Shown piece after piece: positions 1-9,497 of a stretch of 64,000 nucleotides of DNA. The DNA is from Peronospora farinosa (taxonomy: Eukaryota; Oomycota; Peronosporomycetes; Peronosporales; Peronosporaceae): assembly GCA_947646735.1 (NCBI GenBank), contig CANTFK010000766.1, positions 62,001 to 126,000 of the forward strand, read 5' to 3'. The notes beneath the pieces were generated by a model. That model saw only the letters and a program-made list of their open reading frames with translations. It was not told the DNA's origin and did no database searches. The position numbers were made by a program, and so were the translations under genes. Position 1 is the first letter of the stretch. Each line of letters starts with the position of its first letter.

Positions 1-1950
1 TTTTTACTCGGTTGACGCAAAAGACCTAAAGACTTATTCTTGGTATAAGATTTGGAGTTGGTGGTCCCCGAGTGGATATGCTTCACTCAGGACCAAATTT
101 TCTTAGCTCGATAGACTGATTTGAGAGCAATGCCACTGGTACTAAGTACCTCTTCGGTGGCTGACGGCTTCTTAGTCTTTCGACCTCTTTTTCTTGTTCT
201 CTTAGGATTCCGCTTCTGTAGCGGGTCTTGAATGGTTATGGTTACGAATTCACAGGCCAAATACTTCCTGGGGTTCGTTCGAGCTTGAATATTACCACAC
301 GACTGTCTTAACGGGGGGGCAAAATATATATGTTTTCCTCGGAACAGGTGGGTAGATCGAAACAAGTTCGCACTTGCGTCTTGACACCTCAGGTCAAATA
401 TCCTGAGGCTCAACTTGCGTTGCTTGAGCCGTCACCTCACCAGACATCGAGAGGGGCAAAGGGTTTCCCGCCCGTAGTAGGTTAGGTGACGGAGAAGAGC
501 TTATAGGGGGCGCTTAGAGCTGTCACGTGTAAAGCAAATTCGCGTGTGTTGATTTATCTTTTACTTTGTATGCTTTTTCTTGCCCAACCCCAACCCTTCG
601 CTTTGAATAGAGCCACGTGTCGACTCTTGGAGGAAGTACTGGCTCCTTAGTAGATGTACTTTCTATACTCTTCAAGCTTCCGTGTACCGTTTTTGCACCC
701 TCGGGCATAGGTCCTCTGGATCCTTGAACCCTGAGACCCTTGGACCCTAATACCCTTAGATCCTGAGCCTTGGACCCTGGGGCCCTTGGACCCTGGCCAG
801 TTGGTGTCACAAGCACGCCGTCGCGAGGGACGTCACATGATTGGTGTCATTTTTACAATGCCACAGCCATCCGAATAGTTAAGGGTTGGATGATAGTGGC
901 GTGTCTGTAGTAAGCCTTATTACAGAATTAACACAATCATATATGTACAATTATATATGTAGACAGGTACTATGCCCGAATAGTGGGCACAGCGTGGCAA
1001 TTTAAAATTACTTTAAAATTGGGGCCCAAAGACCTAATATGTCAATGATAAATGAATTGAAAATGAGTGGTTCCTAATGGCGAGAACACGGTCGTACTTA
1101 GTACAAGTAATATTCTTTATAATTAGTACGAATTATGACAAAATAAAATACGGATTAAATTCAATAAAAACCAGATACTTGAGCTTGAGACTCTTCAAGC
1201 GTACGTGTAAGCTAGTATGGAGACTTTCTTGCCCGTTACAGCGTCGCTTATAAAACGTGCCACTATTGACGCTAAAATAATCTGTAGCGTTCTTCCATTA
1301 TGTAAACGACAGATAAAAAAATATGGGTCGCATTTCTTCTATTCTAGTCGTGTTGCGTTCGAAAGAAAGAACTGACAAATACGAAGCAGAGTTTCTGCGC
1401 CTTTTACATCCGCATTCTAATGCGATGAAATAACGGTTTGCAGGGATTCAGCCTCGCTATCAAGCGTGCGAGATATATCTTGGGTGATAAAATACCCTCA
1501 TTAATTTTATCCACCCCGCCCCGTCTGAATATAGCAAAGTAAGTGCAGCTGCTCCTGCTCCTAAGCGGACACCACCTTAGTATGGCGTGTCAACCAGCTC
1601 CCAAAAGTCTAAACTCTTCGAATATCCTCTTCATTGGACAAGGTTCTAAAGATTCTGCTTCATATAGCATGTTTCAACAAGAATTGATTGTGGACCCGCA
1701 TCCACCAATGCTAAATAGGAGAGGCGATCAAGCCAACCTACTCGCGGCTGTCTACCCTGATGTAGTCCAGATGCAGTCGCAGAACGATGCGTTAAGGAGG
1801 CAGGTTGTCGATCTCGAGAGTCAAGTCTCTTGACTGACCTCAAAACTCCAAGGTGCGAAGGTGAGAGGCCGTCATGGAATTGACCGCCTGAAGCTTCGCT
1901 TGGGCATTTTATAGCGGTTTGTAATGAGCGACTTGCAGCATGCGCCAAGT
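1..1950. other. Gene-poor left flank, no gene supported
   Basis: I see no convincing gene here. Short open frames exist on both strands, for example about 108 codons on the minus strand at 87-413, but none shows a motif, a credible start context or a splice-linked continuation. The stretch around 900-1340 is AT-rich. The segment 1543-1980 may belong to the degraded retroelement whose recognisable part starts at about 1959, but I cannot prove it. Confidence 0.4.
718..797. repeat. Imperfect short GGACCCT-type repeats
   Basis: A run of degenerate copies of a roughly 10-base unit close to TTGGACCCTG is seen, including TTGAACCCTG, CTTGGACCCT, CTTAGATCCT and CTTGGACCCTGG. It reads as a small decayed minisatellite. 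The minus-strand open frame across it is a by-product of the repeat. Confidence 0.6.
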
Positions 1951-1958
1951 CTTCTTGA

Positions 1959-2201
1959 CTACCGATAATTTGACCAAGGCTCACTCGTATACGAAAAACC
2001 TTTCGGCTTCACTGCCGCTTCCTTGGCAACGAAGCTCGAATCACAGTCGACGTCGTCATCGGTCCTGATAGACCGATGCGAATATGTGCTCTCTTGTGGA
2101 TACACATACAGGTTTTGACGACTCACGTAATATACGGGGTGCGTCTTCGTGTACGGCGAGAGAGCGATCCTGTAATTTAGGCTACCAACCTCTTCGACCA
2201 C
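1959..2201 (-). pseudogene. Gypsy integrase C-terminal remnant
   Basis: The minus-strand frame encodes a fragment with VEEVGSLNYRIALSPY followed by HPVYYVSRQNLYVYP. This resembles the end of Ty3/gypsy integrases, where a small beta-barrel is followed by an HPVFHVSRLKPYV-like motif and, in many oomycete copies, an acidic DDD stretch; DDDVDCD is present here. No catalytic integrase core is visible nearby, so this is a relic. It belongs to the minus-strand retroelement debris extending to about 3.6 kb. Confidence 0.55.
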
Positions 2202-2459
2202 CGTAAGCTTAGAAAATCGGAAAGTATCTTTGTGATCACATTAGGTAGTACAAAAATTGCATTTCTAGGTAGAGTTGCAGTACTCAATAGCATTATATTC
2301 CCAGCACTAAAATGTTCATTATATGCGACTCTGATGATCCACATTTGTTGTTGCTTTTCCTGTGTGCTTGTCATCGCGTCATGGCGTTTGCGTGTGCCCT
2401 CAACCAAGACAATATTAATTGATTCTTACATCGTCGAAGGCGCCTATCTAAAATATTTT

Positions 2460-3010
2460 TGTCTTAATGGGCTGTGCCGCAGTCCGTTTATGAACGTGGG
2501 CACCTCAATTTGTTTCAGTATCAGACCTTAAGTAATAGATGCCGACAGTGAACGTATCTCCTGCACATACTCTTGCATGGATCGCTTCGCCTGTCGTGCT
2601 CCGAAGAAGAGCGCCTGAAGTAACACTTTACGTGTGTGGTGCAGTCCTTATTAAACTTCAGAGGGTCTTACCGAATGGGCCTCAGCTGAATAGACTGGGC
2701 AGAGAGCGTCTCAACAGTCCTGTCTAGAGCCTTATTCCAAGCCAGCTCACGCAAAAGCACATTCTTAGTCTGATTGATGGACTCAGCCGCAGCATGGCTT
2801 TGTGGCTCGGACGCGGATTTACGCTGTCCGAGCACAACGTCTCAAACGGCTCCAACTGATCAACATGTGCTAAATAGGACTACCTAAGAGATTTTCCAGG
2901 GCTTGTTCACCAAGTTTCTGAGCCAAATGCTCAGCCACCTCTCGATGATGTTTGAAGAGGTGAGAGGATTAAGCCCAATCGATGCTGAGGCTTATCCTCG
3001 CTCACACACT
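2460..3010 (-). pseudogene. Decayed Ty3/gypsy gag
   Basis: On the minus strand, broken frames encode gag pieces. One is FFGARQAKRSMQEYVQEIRS (about 2545-2610), which matches the corresponding part of the gag at 58.2 kb. A second piece around 2760-2960 is the same sequence family as 60400-60600, containing GEQALENLL and AAESINQT-like segments. Multiple stops and frameshifts break the frame. The paired similarity with the right-flank element is the main evidence. The order along the minus strand is N-terminal gag (higher coordinates) then the central gag. Confidence 0.65.
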
Positions 3011-3239
3011 CGCTCAATGAGACGGGTCATGGAAAGGACTAGAAGTGCAACCAAGTGTAGACGGGTGCTTACAAGTTGTCTTGTGCTACATGCACACGCA
3101 CCTTCAGCACAGATGAGGAAGTGGTTAGACTATCTTAGCCCTCGCGTGCTGTGGTGGAGATTGCCGGTCGCTGAAGCGACTCGTACAAGAGATGTTGGTT
3201 GCCAAAAGGCTCGTGCAACTAACTAATAAAATATACACT

Positions 3240-3621
3240 GAACGCGTCGCAGACGCTTTTGCCCGTCTTCCGAAGCGTAGTGTGTACCAATTGGAAAGTG
3301 AAGGACTAATTTATCTATTAGGAGATTAACTAGATATAAATTTAACAGATAATTGTTTAATGTATGTAATGATTTGTTGTGCATCTCTATATAAGCGCAT
3401 CCCTACGCGGCGAGCTTAAATATATTCATACTCGCTGATGAAGTTCGTCTGTGGCGTCATCCTCTTTGATGTGAATACATCTGATAACTATTACATACAC
3501 GAGGGTGGGTCATATTGATGTGATATAGGTCTAAAGTTCTCACGTACCTTTTAGACCTCCCCGTTATGTATGCAATACTTAGCGAGTACGTGTAACATAT
3601 GGGCACATTTAGCCCGTAACA
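3240..3621 (-). mobile_element. Diverged gypsy LTR (left copy)
   Basis: The interval shares an ordered set of short blocks with 60.9-61.26 kb: GCGTCATCC, ATGTGAAT, an ACGAGGGTGG block followed by ATCACATT-like sequence, a pyrimidine-rich ACCTTTTAGACC/ACTTTTGACC block, and TACGTGTAAC. Read on the minus strand the outer end would begin TGTTACGGGC, comparable with TGTAACAGGGC in the right copy, which fits an LTR 5-prime end. The inner boundary is approximate. It is adjacent to gag debris in the expected order. Confidence 0.5.
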
Positions 3622-3630
3622 ATTCCCCTG

Positions 3631-3823
3631 ACTAAAGCCCAGACTAAAGCCCAGACTAAAGCCCAGACTAAAGCCCAGACTAAAGCCCAGACTAAAGCCC
3701 AGACTAAAGCCCAGACTAAAGCCCAGACTAAAGCCCAGACTAAAGCCCAGACTAAAGCCCAGACTAAAGCCCAGACTAAAGCCCAGACTAAAGCCCAGAC
3801 TAAAGCCCAGACTAAAGACCCAG
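3631..3823. repeat. 12-bp minisatellite, about 16 copies
   Basis: The unit ACTAAAGCCCAG is repeated head-to-tail with essentially no variation from 3631 to 3810, then a final variant copy with an inserted A. Because the unit is a multiple of three with no stop in several frames, long artefactual open frames (GFSL and ALVW repeats) appear on the minus strand. It starts a few bases outside the presumed LTR end at 3621. Confidence 0.95.
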
Positions 3824-4833
3824 ACTGCACGCCATGTTGTCAACTTGATACCGGCAAGAACCGACCGTATGAATTAATAAGTCTTCCAAAAGCGATTTTA
3901 TTCGCACTAAGAATCGTTAACAGTAACTGCATCAGATTTTTTTGGTTGGACTGGGGCTGGCGATTTGTGATGACCACCTAAGTAAAGCAACGAGATACTG
4001 TAGTTGTTCTGCGGAAGACGCCCATGACTCCCGCTTCGTATTTTGTGTTCACCGAGTATGGAACATACCACACTACTTACTACGTTGGCGCATTTCAACT
4101 AGGACTAGGATATGAATGTTTGTTACAGCACCATGGTCAATCCGATAGAATGCCGTGCCTACCTATAGGTATCGTGAAAGCAAATTACGAAATAAAAAAA
4201 TCCTTAGCGACAATATTGCGGCAAAACTAGTGTTTATCTCGCTTTGTTGTGGTCTTTTATAACCCGATTGGTACGAAGACGCGGAGGGTGCTGTTGATTT
4301 TGAACTGGAAGGTGGTACGACGTTGAAGCTACAACCGGATCAGCAGTTTCTACGAACCACATGATTTTTCAGTTGACCTGTCAAACATAATGTTGCTTCA
4401 TCTTAAGAGGAAGACGCAGATCGTCGCTTTGTAACCCAGATTCTTGACTAGGAACAAGTACATATTCAATCGATAGCATTTAAAACATGAGTATATAAAA
4501 CTATTAATAATTACACATGGTAGTATAATCGAGATCTTCGTCGTTTCTTATGAGTGGCTGTAGAAAGTTTATTACCGTACAGTTTTAGGCTCAGGTATAA
4601 GACCGCTATGGTATGTCATAAATCACAGGTCAAGCTGCGCCAACAAAACAAAATCTCTTATAGCAGAAGGCTGGAATATATACGCAATCTCGTACCTGTT
4701 GTAATCGATACGTCTGCAGTATTCGAACCTTAAAATATATAATTGCACAGGTCCTAGACTTTTGCCCTCACTTTTCGATCAGTCCGCCGCCGAGTCAGAC
4801 GGGAAAACGCGGGCAAGCGACAGTCGATAGAGG
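3824..4833. other. Intergenic, AT-rich, no gene seen
   Basis: No supported gene is visible. Short frames at about 3907-4230 have no recognisable motif. The last 200 bases form the upstream region of the GTP cyclohydrolase II gene. Confidence 0.5.
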
Positions 4834-4840
4834 TTGTCTC

Positions 4841-4854
4841 TCTCATTCACCACT
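4841..4854 (+). promoter_or_regulatory. Putative oomycete initiator (Inr)
   Basis: TCTCATTCACCACT, 32 bases before the start codon at 4886, resembles the oomycete core initiator (TCAYTYYNCA type) that normally lies 50-100 bases or less upstream of the ATG. Transcription starting here would give a very short leader. Assigned from pattern only. Confidence 0.5.
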
Positions 4855-4885
4855 GTAGAGTCCGATTTATTGATCTATAGACACA

Positions 4886-5722
4886 ATGACACAGTATTCA
4901 AACACGGTAGACATTGCATCTCCAGTTGCATTCAAGTACAAACCGGCAGTTGGTGCCGACGCCCCCGGCCTCACGTGTCTAGGCGACCACGTGACCACGA
5001 CGTTTGTGGCAGAGACGGCGCTGCCTACAGATAGCGGTGTATTCCGTGTACGCGCGTACCGCTCAGTAGGTTCGTTGCGTGAGAGTGAACCCATTGCGAT
5101 GATTACGGGCGACGTGCGTGGCAAACACAATGTGTTTGTGCGTGTTCACGACCAGTGCTTTACATCGGAAGTCTTTGGTTCGCTCAAATGCGACTGTAAG
5201 GAACAATTGGACTATGCAAAGGTATGTATCCAGCAGCATGGAGGTGTCATTATCTACATGCCACAGGAGGGACGGGGTATTGGTCTTGCCAATAAGATCA
5301 TGGCGTACTCTATGCAGGAGCGTGGGCTTGATACAGTGGATGCTAATCGTGTGTTGGGTTTCAAGGATGACTATCGCTCGTACGAGCCTGTGCCGACTAT
5401 TCTTAAAGATCTGGGCATCCAGTCGGTTCGTTTACTGACTAATAATCCACGTAAAATCAGGCTGCTGAGTCAACTCGGCATTACTGTTGAGGGACGACAG
5501 CCTGTGGTGATCAAGGGTGGAGAATTTAGCCAAGGTTATTTGACAGCCAAGGCGAATCGGATGTCGCACTTGCTGCCTAGTATTCCAGGAACAGATGGCA
5601 GTGGTGAAGATACATCCACTGACGAAAGTCAGGACGAAGAGGAGCTGCAGATCGACCCTCAGGAAGCTGTAGCAGCCGTATCACTGACGACATTGTCGTC
5701 CTCGTCTTTTAGAAGCTATTAG
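4886..5722 (+). CDS. RIBA: GTP cyclohydrolase II (riboflavin biosynthesis)
   Basis: This 278-residue protein should open GTP to 2,5-diamino-6-ribosylamino-pyrimidinone phosphate, formate and pyrophosphate, the first step of riboflavin synthesis, in the cytosol. The zinc ligands are visible as C91 and the CDC pair at C102 and C104 within the family motif GSLKCDC. QEGRGIGLANK (about 127-137), LGFKDDYRSY and LLTNNPRK follow in the usual order for substrate binding and catalysis. There is no fused DHBP synthase domain, unlike the plant and many bacterial bifunctional enzymes. The C-terminal 45 residues are acidic and serine-rich and are an extra tail. The coding sequence is a single exon. The first in-frame ATG is used. 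Confidence 0.95.
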   Translation: MTQYSNTVDIASPVAFKYKPAVGADAPGLTCLGDHVTTTFVAETALPTDSGVFRVRAYRSVGSLRESEPIAMITGDVRGKHNVFVRVHDQCFTSEVFGSLKCDCKEQLDYAKVCIQQHGGVIIYMPQEGRGIGLANKIMAYSMQERGLDTVDANRVLGFKDDYRSYEPVPTILKDLGIQSVRLLTNNPRKIRLLSQLGITVEGRQPVVIKGGEFSQGYLTAKANRMSHLLPSIPGTDGSGEDTSTDESQDEEELQIDPQEAVAAVSLTTLSSSSFRSY

Positions 5723-6340
5723 CCAGCCCTTAAACTACCAAGGACTGCCATGTATCAGCAAAACTCGGTCGAGTGGACGCTTGGAACAGAAGGCCTGCCA
5801 CGGGAAACTTCGATATCTTCGCGTGCAGCGCCCTCACTGGTCTTTATCGACCATCTTGTCCCAGGTCTGCCTCGTCAGCATGGTCGCTGGCCAGCTTTCA
5901 GGTTCAACATTGAGCAAACACAAGTGCTTGAATCTGAGCGAGTGGCATTTTTTTGTGAAGTGGGATCACTCGACCGAGACGGACAAGCTGTAGACTATTT
6001 AGCACGCCCAGTAACAGCGCATTGAACAAAACCTCATCATTATACAAAACTCAACGTTACCGGTACATGTCGGTATACCAAATGCAAACATTTTTATCCA
6101 ATCCAAGAGTGCCAGTTAGAAATCTAATATCCTCCAATCGTGTCTCTCAAACGGCGTTTCCTCCCTTCAAAACTTATTCGTCAAAGGACGAGAACAAGAG
6201 CTCTGACGTACGTGACGCACCAGGTTTTGTGCCTTTGCATTATACCTCGTTAGTATCCTGTGACGCGAAGGACATCCCGCACATCATTCTAGTGGTTTTA
6301 TCGCTTATAAACCGTTCGTAGCCGCAGAAAACAAGACAAA
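5723..6340. other. Intergenic between RIBA and GOT1; one unassigned ORF
   Basis: About 620 bases. A 91-codon plus-strand frame with an ATG at 5750 (to 6025) starts 27 bases after the RIBA stop. I recognise no domain in it and would not call it a gene without transcript support. The remainder holds the GOT1 upstream region. Confidence 0.35.
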
Positions 6341-6760
6341 ATGCTGGATGATAACCGCAAGATTGGTACTTTACTCCTGGGTCTGGGCTTTGCGTTCCTA
6401 CTGCTGGGCGTGCTCATGATCTTTGATGCTGCAATGCTGGCGCTTGGCGATGTGTTGTTCTTAAGTGGCGTGGCGCTTACCATTGGCCTTACACGGACAG
6501 TGCGCTTTTTTACACGCAAGGAGCGGTGGCGTGGCATCGTGTGCTTTTTGGGCGGTATCCTATTGGTCATGCTACGTTACCCCGTGATCGGCATGATCAT
6601 CCAGAGCTTCGGCTTTTTGAATCTGTTTGGATCGTTCTTTCCTGTGGCTGTGGCGTTCTTGCGTCAGACGCCTGTAATCGGGACTGTGCTGAATTTCCCA
6701 GTGGTCAGCGAGATTGTCAACCGACTAGCAGGAGTGCAAAAGCGCGGCTACCAGGTGTGA
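6341..6760 (+). CDS. GOT1: GOT1-family vesicle transport protein
   Basis: A small membrane protein of 139 residues with four hydrophobic segments (roughly 8-28, 32-52, 66-83 and 86-112), matching Got1/Sft2-like proteins that act in ER-Golgi and intra-Golgi vesicle traffic. The N-terminal RKIGTLLLGLGFAFLLLGV followed by MIFDAAMLALGDVLFLSG is the family hallmark. The length equals that of yeast and human homologues. It is a single exon. The start ATG directly follows a short A-rich leader. The last residues KRGYQV are cytosolic in the family. Confidence 0.88.
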   Translation: MLDDNRKIGTLLLGLGFAFLLLGVLMIFDAAMLALGDVLFLSGVALTIGLTRTVRFFTRKERWRGIVCFLGGILLVMLRYPVIGMIIQSFGFLNLFGSFFPVAVAFLRQTPVIGTVLNFPVVSEIVNRLAGVQKRGYQV

Positions 6761-7054
6761 TTGTCGGAATAAAAAAAGATAACGAAAGCAAGTGATAGAC
6801 GTGACCGTGCAAAAGGGGTGATACTACAATGAGTGAGAGGGGTTTCTGGTCGTGATAATGAATCAATTGGCCCAACTGCATCGACACTTTTTCTTGTAAA
6901 TTAACACAACCATGCCAAGAAATAGGTGCTCATCAGTATGTAAACTTTGTGTAATGTCTAGGTCTTTTGGCTCACCACGTCGTCTGCATTTACCACCAAT
7001 CACATTCAACGAAGTTCACTCAGCCGTCACTCCTCCATTCGACATAGATTCGAT

Positions 7055-8695
7055 ATGCCCGCTAGCTTCTTTCGCTCTCTACGTGCCCGTGTAGCTGCCG
7101 TAGATTCGCTTTTATGCGTGGGTCTGGATCCACACGTGGCCGAATTACCAGAACCCACGGCTGCCGCCGCACAGGCCTTTTGCATGCATCTCATTGAGCA
7201 GACGCATCATGTCGCAGCTGCTTATAAACCCAATTCGGCATTCTTTGAAGCCTTTGGTGCCGAAGGCATCACGGCTCTGCATACTGTAATCAAGTCGATT
7301 CCTGAGGGAATTCCCGTTCTTCTAGACGCCAAGCGCGGTGATATCAGCACCACGGCAGCTGCTTACGCTGTCTCGGCCTTTGACAAGTTGGAAGCACACG
7401 CCATCACGTTGGCCCCGTACATGGGCCAGGATTCCATCGATCCATTTGTACGTGGTCGTCCAGAGCGTGGCTGTTTTGTCTTGTGCAAGACCTCAAACCC
7501 CAGTGCCAATGACTTTCAAACGCTTTCCATTGGATCACGCACGTTGTTCGAAGAAGTCGCAGTCAAATGCGAGCAGTGGAACTCTGAGGACAATGTAGGT
7601 CTTGTTGTTGGAGCTACGGACGTTGATGCACTTCGTCGTGTGCGTCTTGTGACGCCCAACTTGTGGATATTGGCACCGGGGATTGGTGCACAGGGTGGCA
7701 ATTTGGAGGAAGCGGTGACTGCCGGTCTGTCGGCGGATGGACTTGGTCTGCTAATACCCGTCTCTCGTGGTATCTCCAAGGCGGCTGACCCTAAGGAAGC
7801 TGCTGAGTCTTTGCGTGATGCCATTAATGTTGCTCGAAGGAGTAAGGTGGCTTCTGCTATGACGATTGTGACCAACTCGACTGCCAACGACTTCATTAAG
7901 TTTGCATTGTCCTTTGGTGTACTTAAGTTTGGTGACTTCACTTTGAAGTCGGGACGCCAAAGCCCGTACTTTTTTAATGCCGGTCTGTTTCGTACGGGCC
8001 GTGCACTTGGCCAACTCGGCAAGTTCTACGCACAGGCTATCCATGTACGTAGAACGGAGGAGTTGTTTACCTGTGGCTGTTACTAATAGTAATGTGTTTC
8101 TTTTATATTTCTACTTCGCATTTCAGGACAGTGGCGTGGAATTTGACGTGCTCTTTGGCCCCGCCTACAAGGGTATCACTCTAGCAGCAGCTGTATCCAT
8201 CGCGTATGCTGATATGTACGACGTCGATCTTCCCTTTGCGTACAACCGAAAGGAAGCTAAGGATCACGGCGAAGGCGGTGTACTTGTTGGTGCCGACATG
8301 ACGGGCAAGAAGTACGTCATTGAGATTGCTGCACCTGCTTTTATCTTTAGTGTGTCTAATCTGTTTGTCCTGTTTTATACAGGGTTCTTATCATCGATGA
8401 CGTGATCACCGCCGGTACTGCGATTCGTGAAGCATTTGCCATTCTGAAGAAGACAAATGCACACGTGTCGGGTGTTTGCATTTCACTGGATCGTCAGGAA
8501 AAGGTTTCAGTGGAGGATACACGTTCGGCTATTGACCATGTGAAGGAGAATTTTAACATCCCCGTTGTCAGTATCGCCACACTCGACACCCTCGTGAACT
8601 TTCTTGAGACAGTGGATCCAGCCACTGACGCTAATGCTTCATATTTGCCAGTTATCCGTGCATACCGTGCCGATTACGGCGTGTCGAAGCAGTAG
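7055..8695 (+). CDS. UMPS: UMP synthase, OMPDC-OPRT order (3 exons)
   Basis: Bifunctional pyrimidine enzyme making UMP from orotate. Exons are 7055-8044, 8127-8311 and 8383-8695, with introns of 82 bp (GTACGT...TTTCAG) and 71 bp (GTACGT...ATACAG). Joined they give 495 residues. The N-terminal half is orotidine-5-phosphate decarboxylase, with the catalytic motif D91AKRGDI and KPN at 58-60. The C-terminal half is orotate phosphoribosyltransferase, with the PRPP-binding motif [13 protein letters not shown] spanning the second splice junction. This domain order is the reverse of animal and plant UMPS and is known from stramenopiles, kinetoplastids and some bacteria. Without splicing, exon 1 reads into the intron and stops at 8086. 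Confidence 0.95.
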
Positions 8696-8888
8696 TAAAT
8701 TGCGGCGTCCCAAATAAACTTGTTGACCATCTAATTAAAGCCTCTATATAATGACATGATGTCATTCCCCACATACTCCTAATCTCCACGAATCAACTCA
8801 TCTTATATGATGTTTTTATCCAATCCAATTGCTTCAAAACGCTGGACCCAATCGAGCGGTTCTGACATTGTAAGAAGCTCTTCCCAAT

Positions 8889-9353
8889 ATGTTCCAGCGT
8901 CGCGTGATTGCTAGCATCAATACCTTGGAACGTGTGGCCAGTAACCGCCAGATCCGTCGCAAGACACGTCATCCAGCCAATTTACGTGCGTTGCAACGTC
9001 AGCCTCAAGAGGAGGTCATTGTTCCACCACTCAAGTATGAGCCTACGTATGTCCCAGAAAAAGTGAGCTTTAACGGCTGGTCGCCAGCTCCCAAGACGGC
9101 ATTACCGGGTCTGCCCTTTCACGTGAAACGCACAGCATTGGGACTGCAATTGCCAGTGTACCGAGACTATAGGAACGGTCGTACGCGAGTACTGACGATC
9201 CTTCGCCGTTATAAAGGTGACGAGCAGGAGCTACGCGACGAGATGTCCAAGGTGTGTGACGGCAAAGAGGTGATTGTACGTCCTGGTCGCTTAGAAGTCG
9301 TGGGAGATCACGCTAATGATATCCGCAAGTGGCTCGTGGGTCTAGGCTTCTAG
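8889..9353 (+). CDS. MRPL49: Mitochondrial ribosomal protein mL49
   Basis: This 154-residue protein has a basic N-terminus suited to mitochondrial import. The conserved mL49/Img2 core begins at about residue 80: LPVYRDYRNGRTRVLTILRR, then a charged helix, VIVRPGRLEVVG and the terminal IRKWLVGLGF. These features match a component of the mitochondrial large ribosomal subunit. Single exon, first ATG used. It lies about 190 bases after UMPS on the same strand. Confidence 0.88.
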   Translation: MFQRRVIASINTLERVASNRQIRRKTRHPANLRALQRQPQEEVIVPPLKYEPTYVPEKVSFNGWSPAPKTALPGLPFHVKRTALGLQLPVYRDYRNGRTRVLTILRRYKGDEQELRDEMSKVCDGKEVIVRPGRLEVVGDHANDIRKWLVGLGF

Positions 9354-9497
9354 ACAGAAAAGTAAGGAAGGACGTCCTTAATAGAGTTCGTCAAAGATGG
9401 TCATTTTTTCATTAGCAGGAAGAGACTTCTTACTCCGTAGAATTTCGTGTCAATGGTGAAAAGCTTTTTTTGGGTGGTTCTGGCTGGTGTCAAGTTA

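Noticed and set aside
3631..3823. CRISPR-like or telomeric array
   Set aside because: Units are directly abutting with no spacers, so not CRISPR. The unit ACTAAAGCCCAG differs from the plant/oomycete-type telomere TTTAGGG.
3457..3843. Long minus-strand frames with GFSL or ALVW repeats
   Set aside because: They are produced by the 12-bp minisatellite, whose length is a multiple of three and has no stop codon in these frames.
7516..8022. 168-codon minus-strand frame
   Set aside because: Shadow of UMP synthase; no motif.
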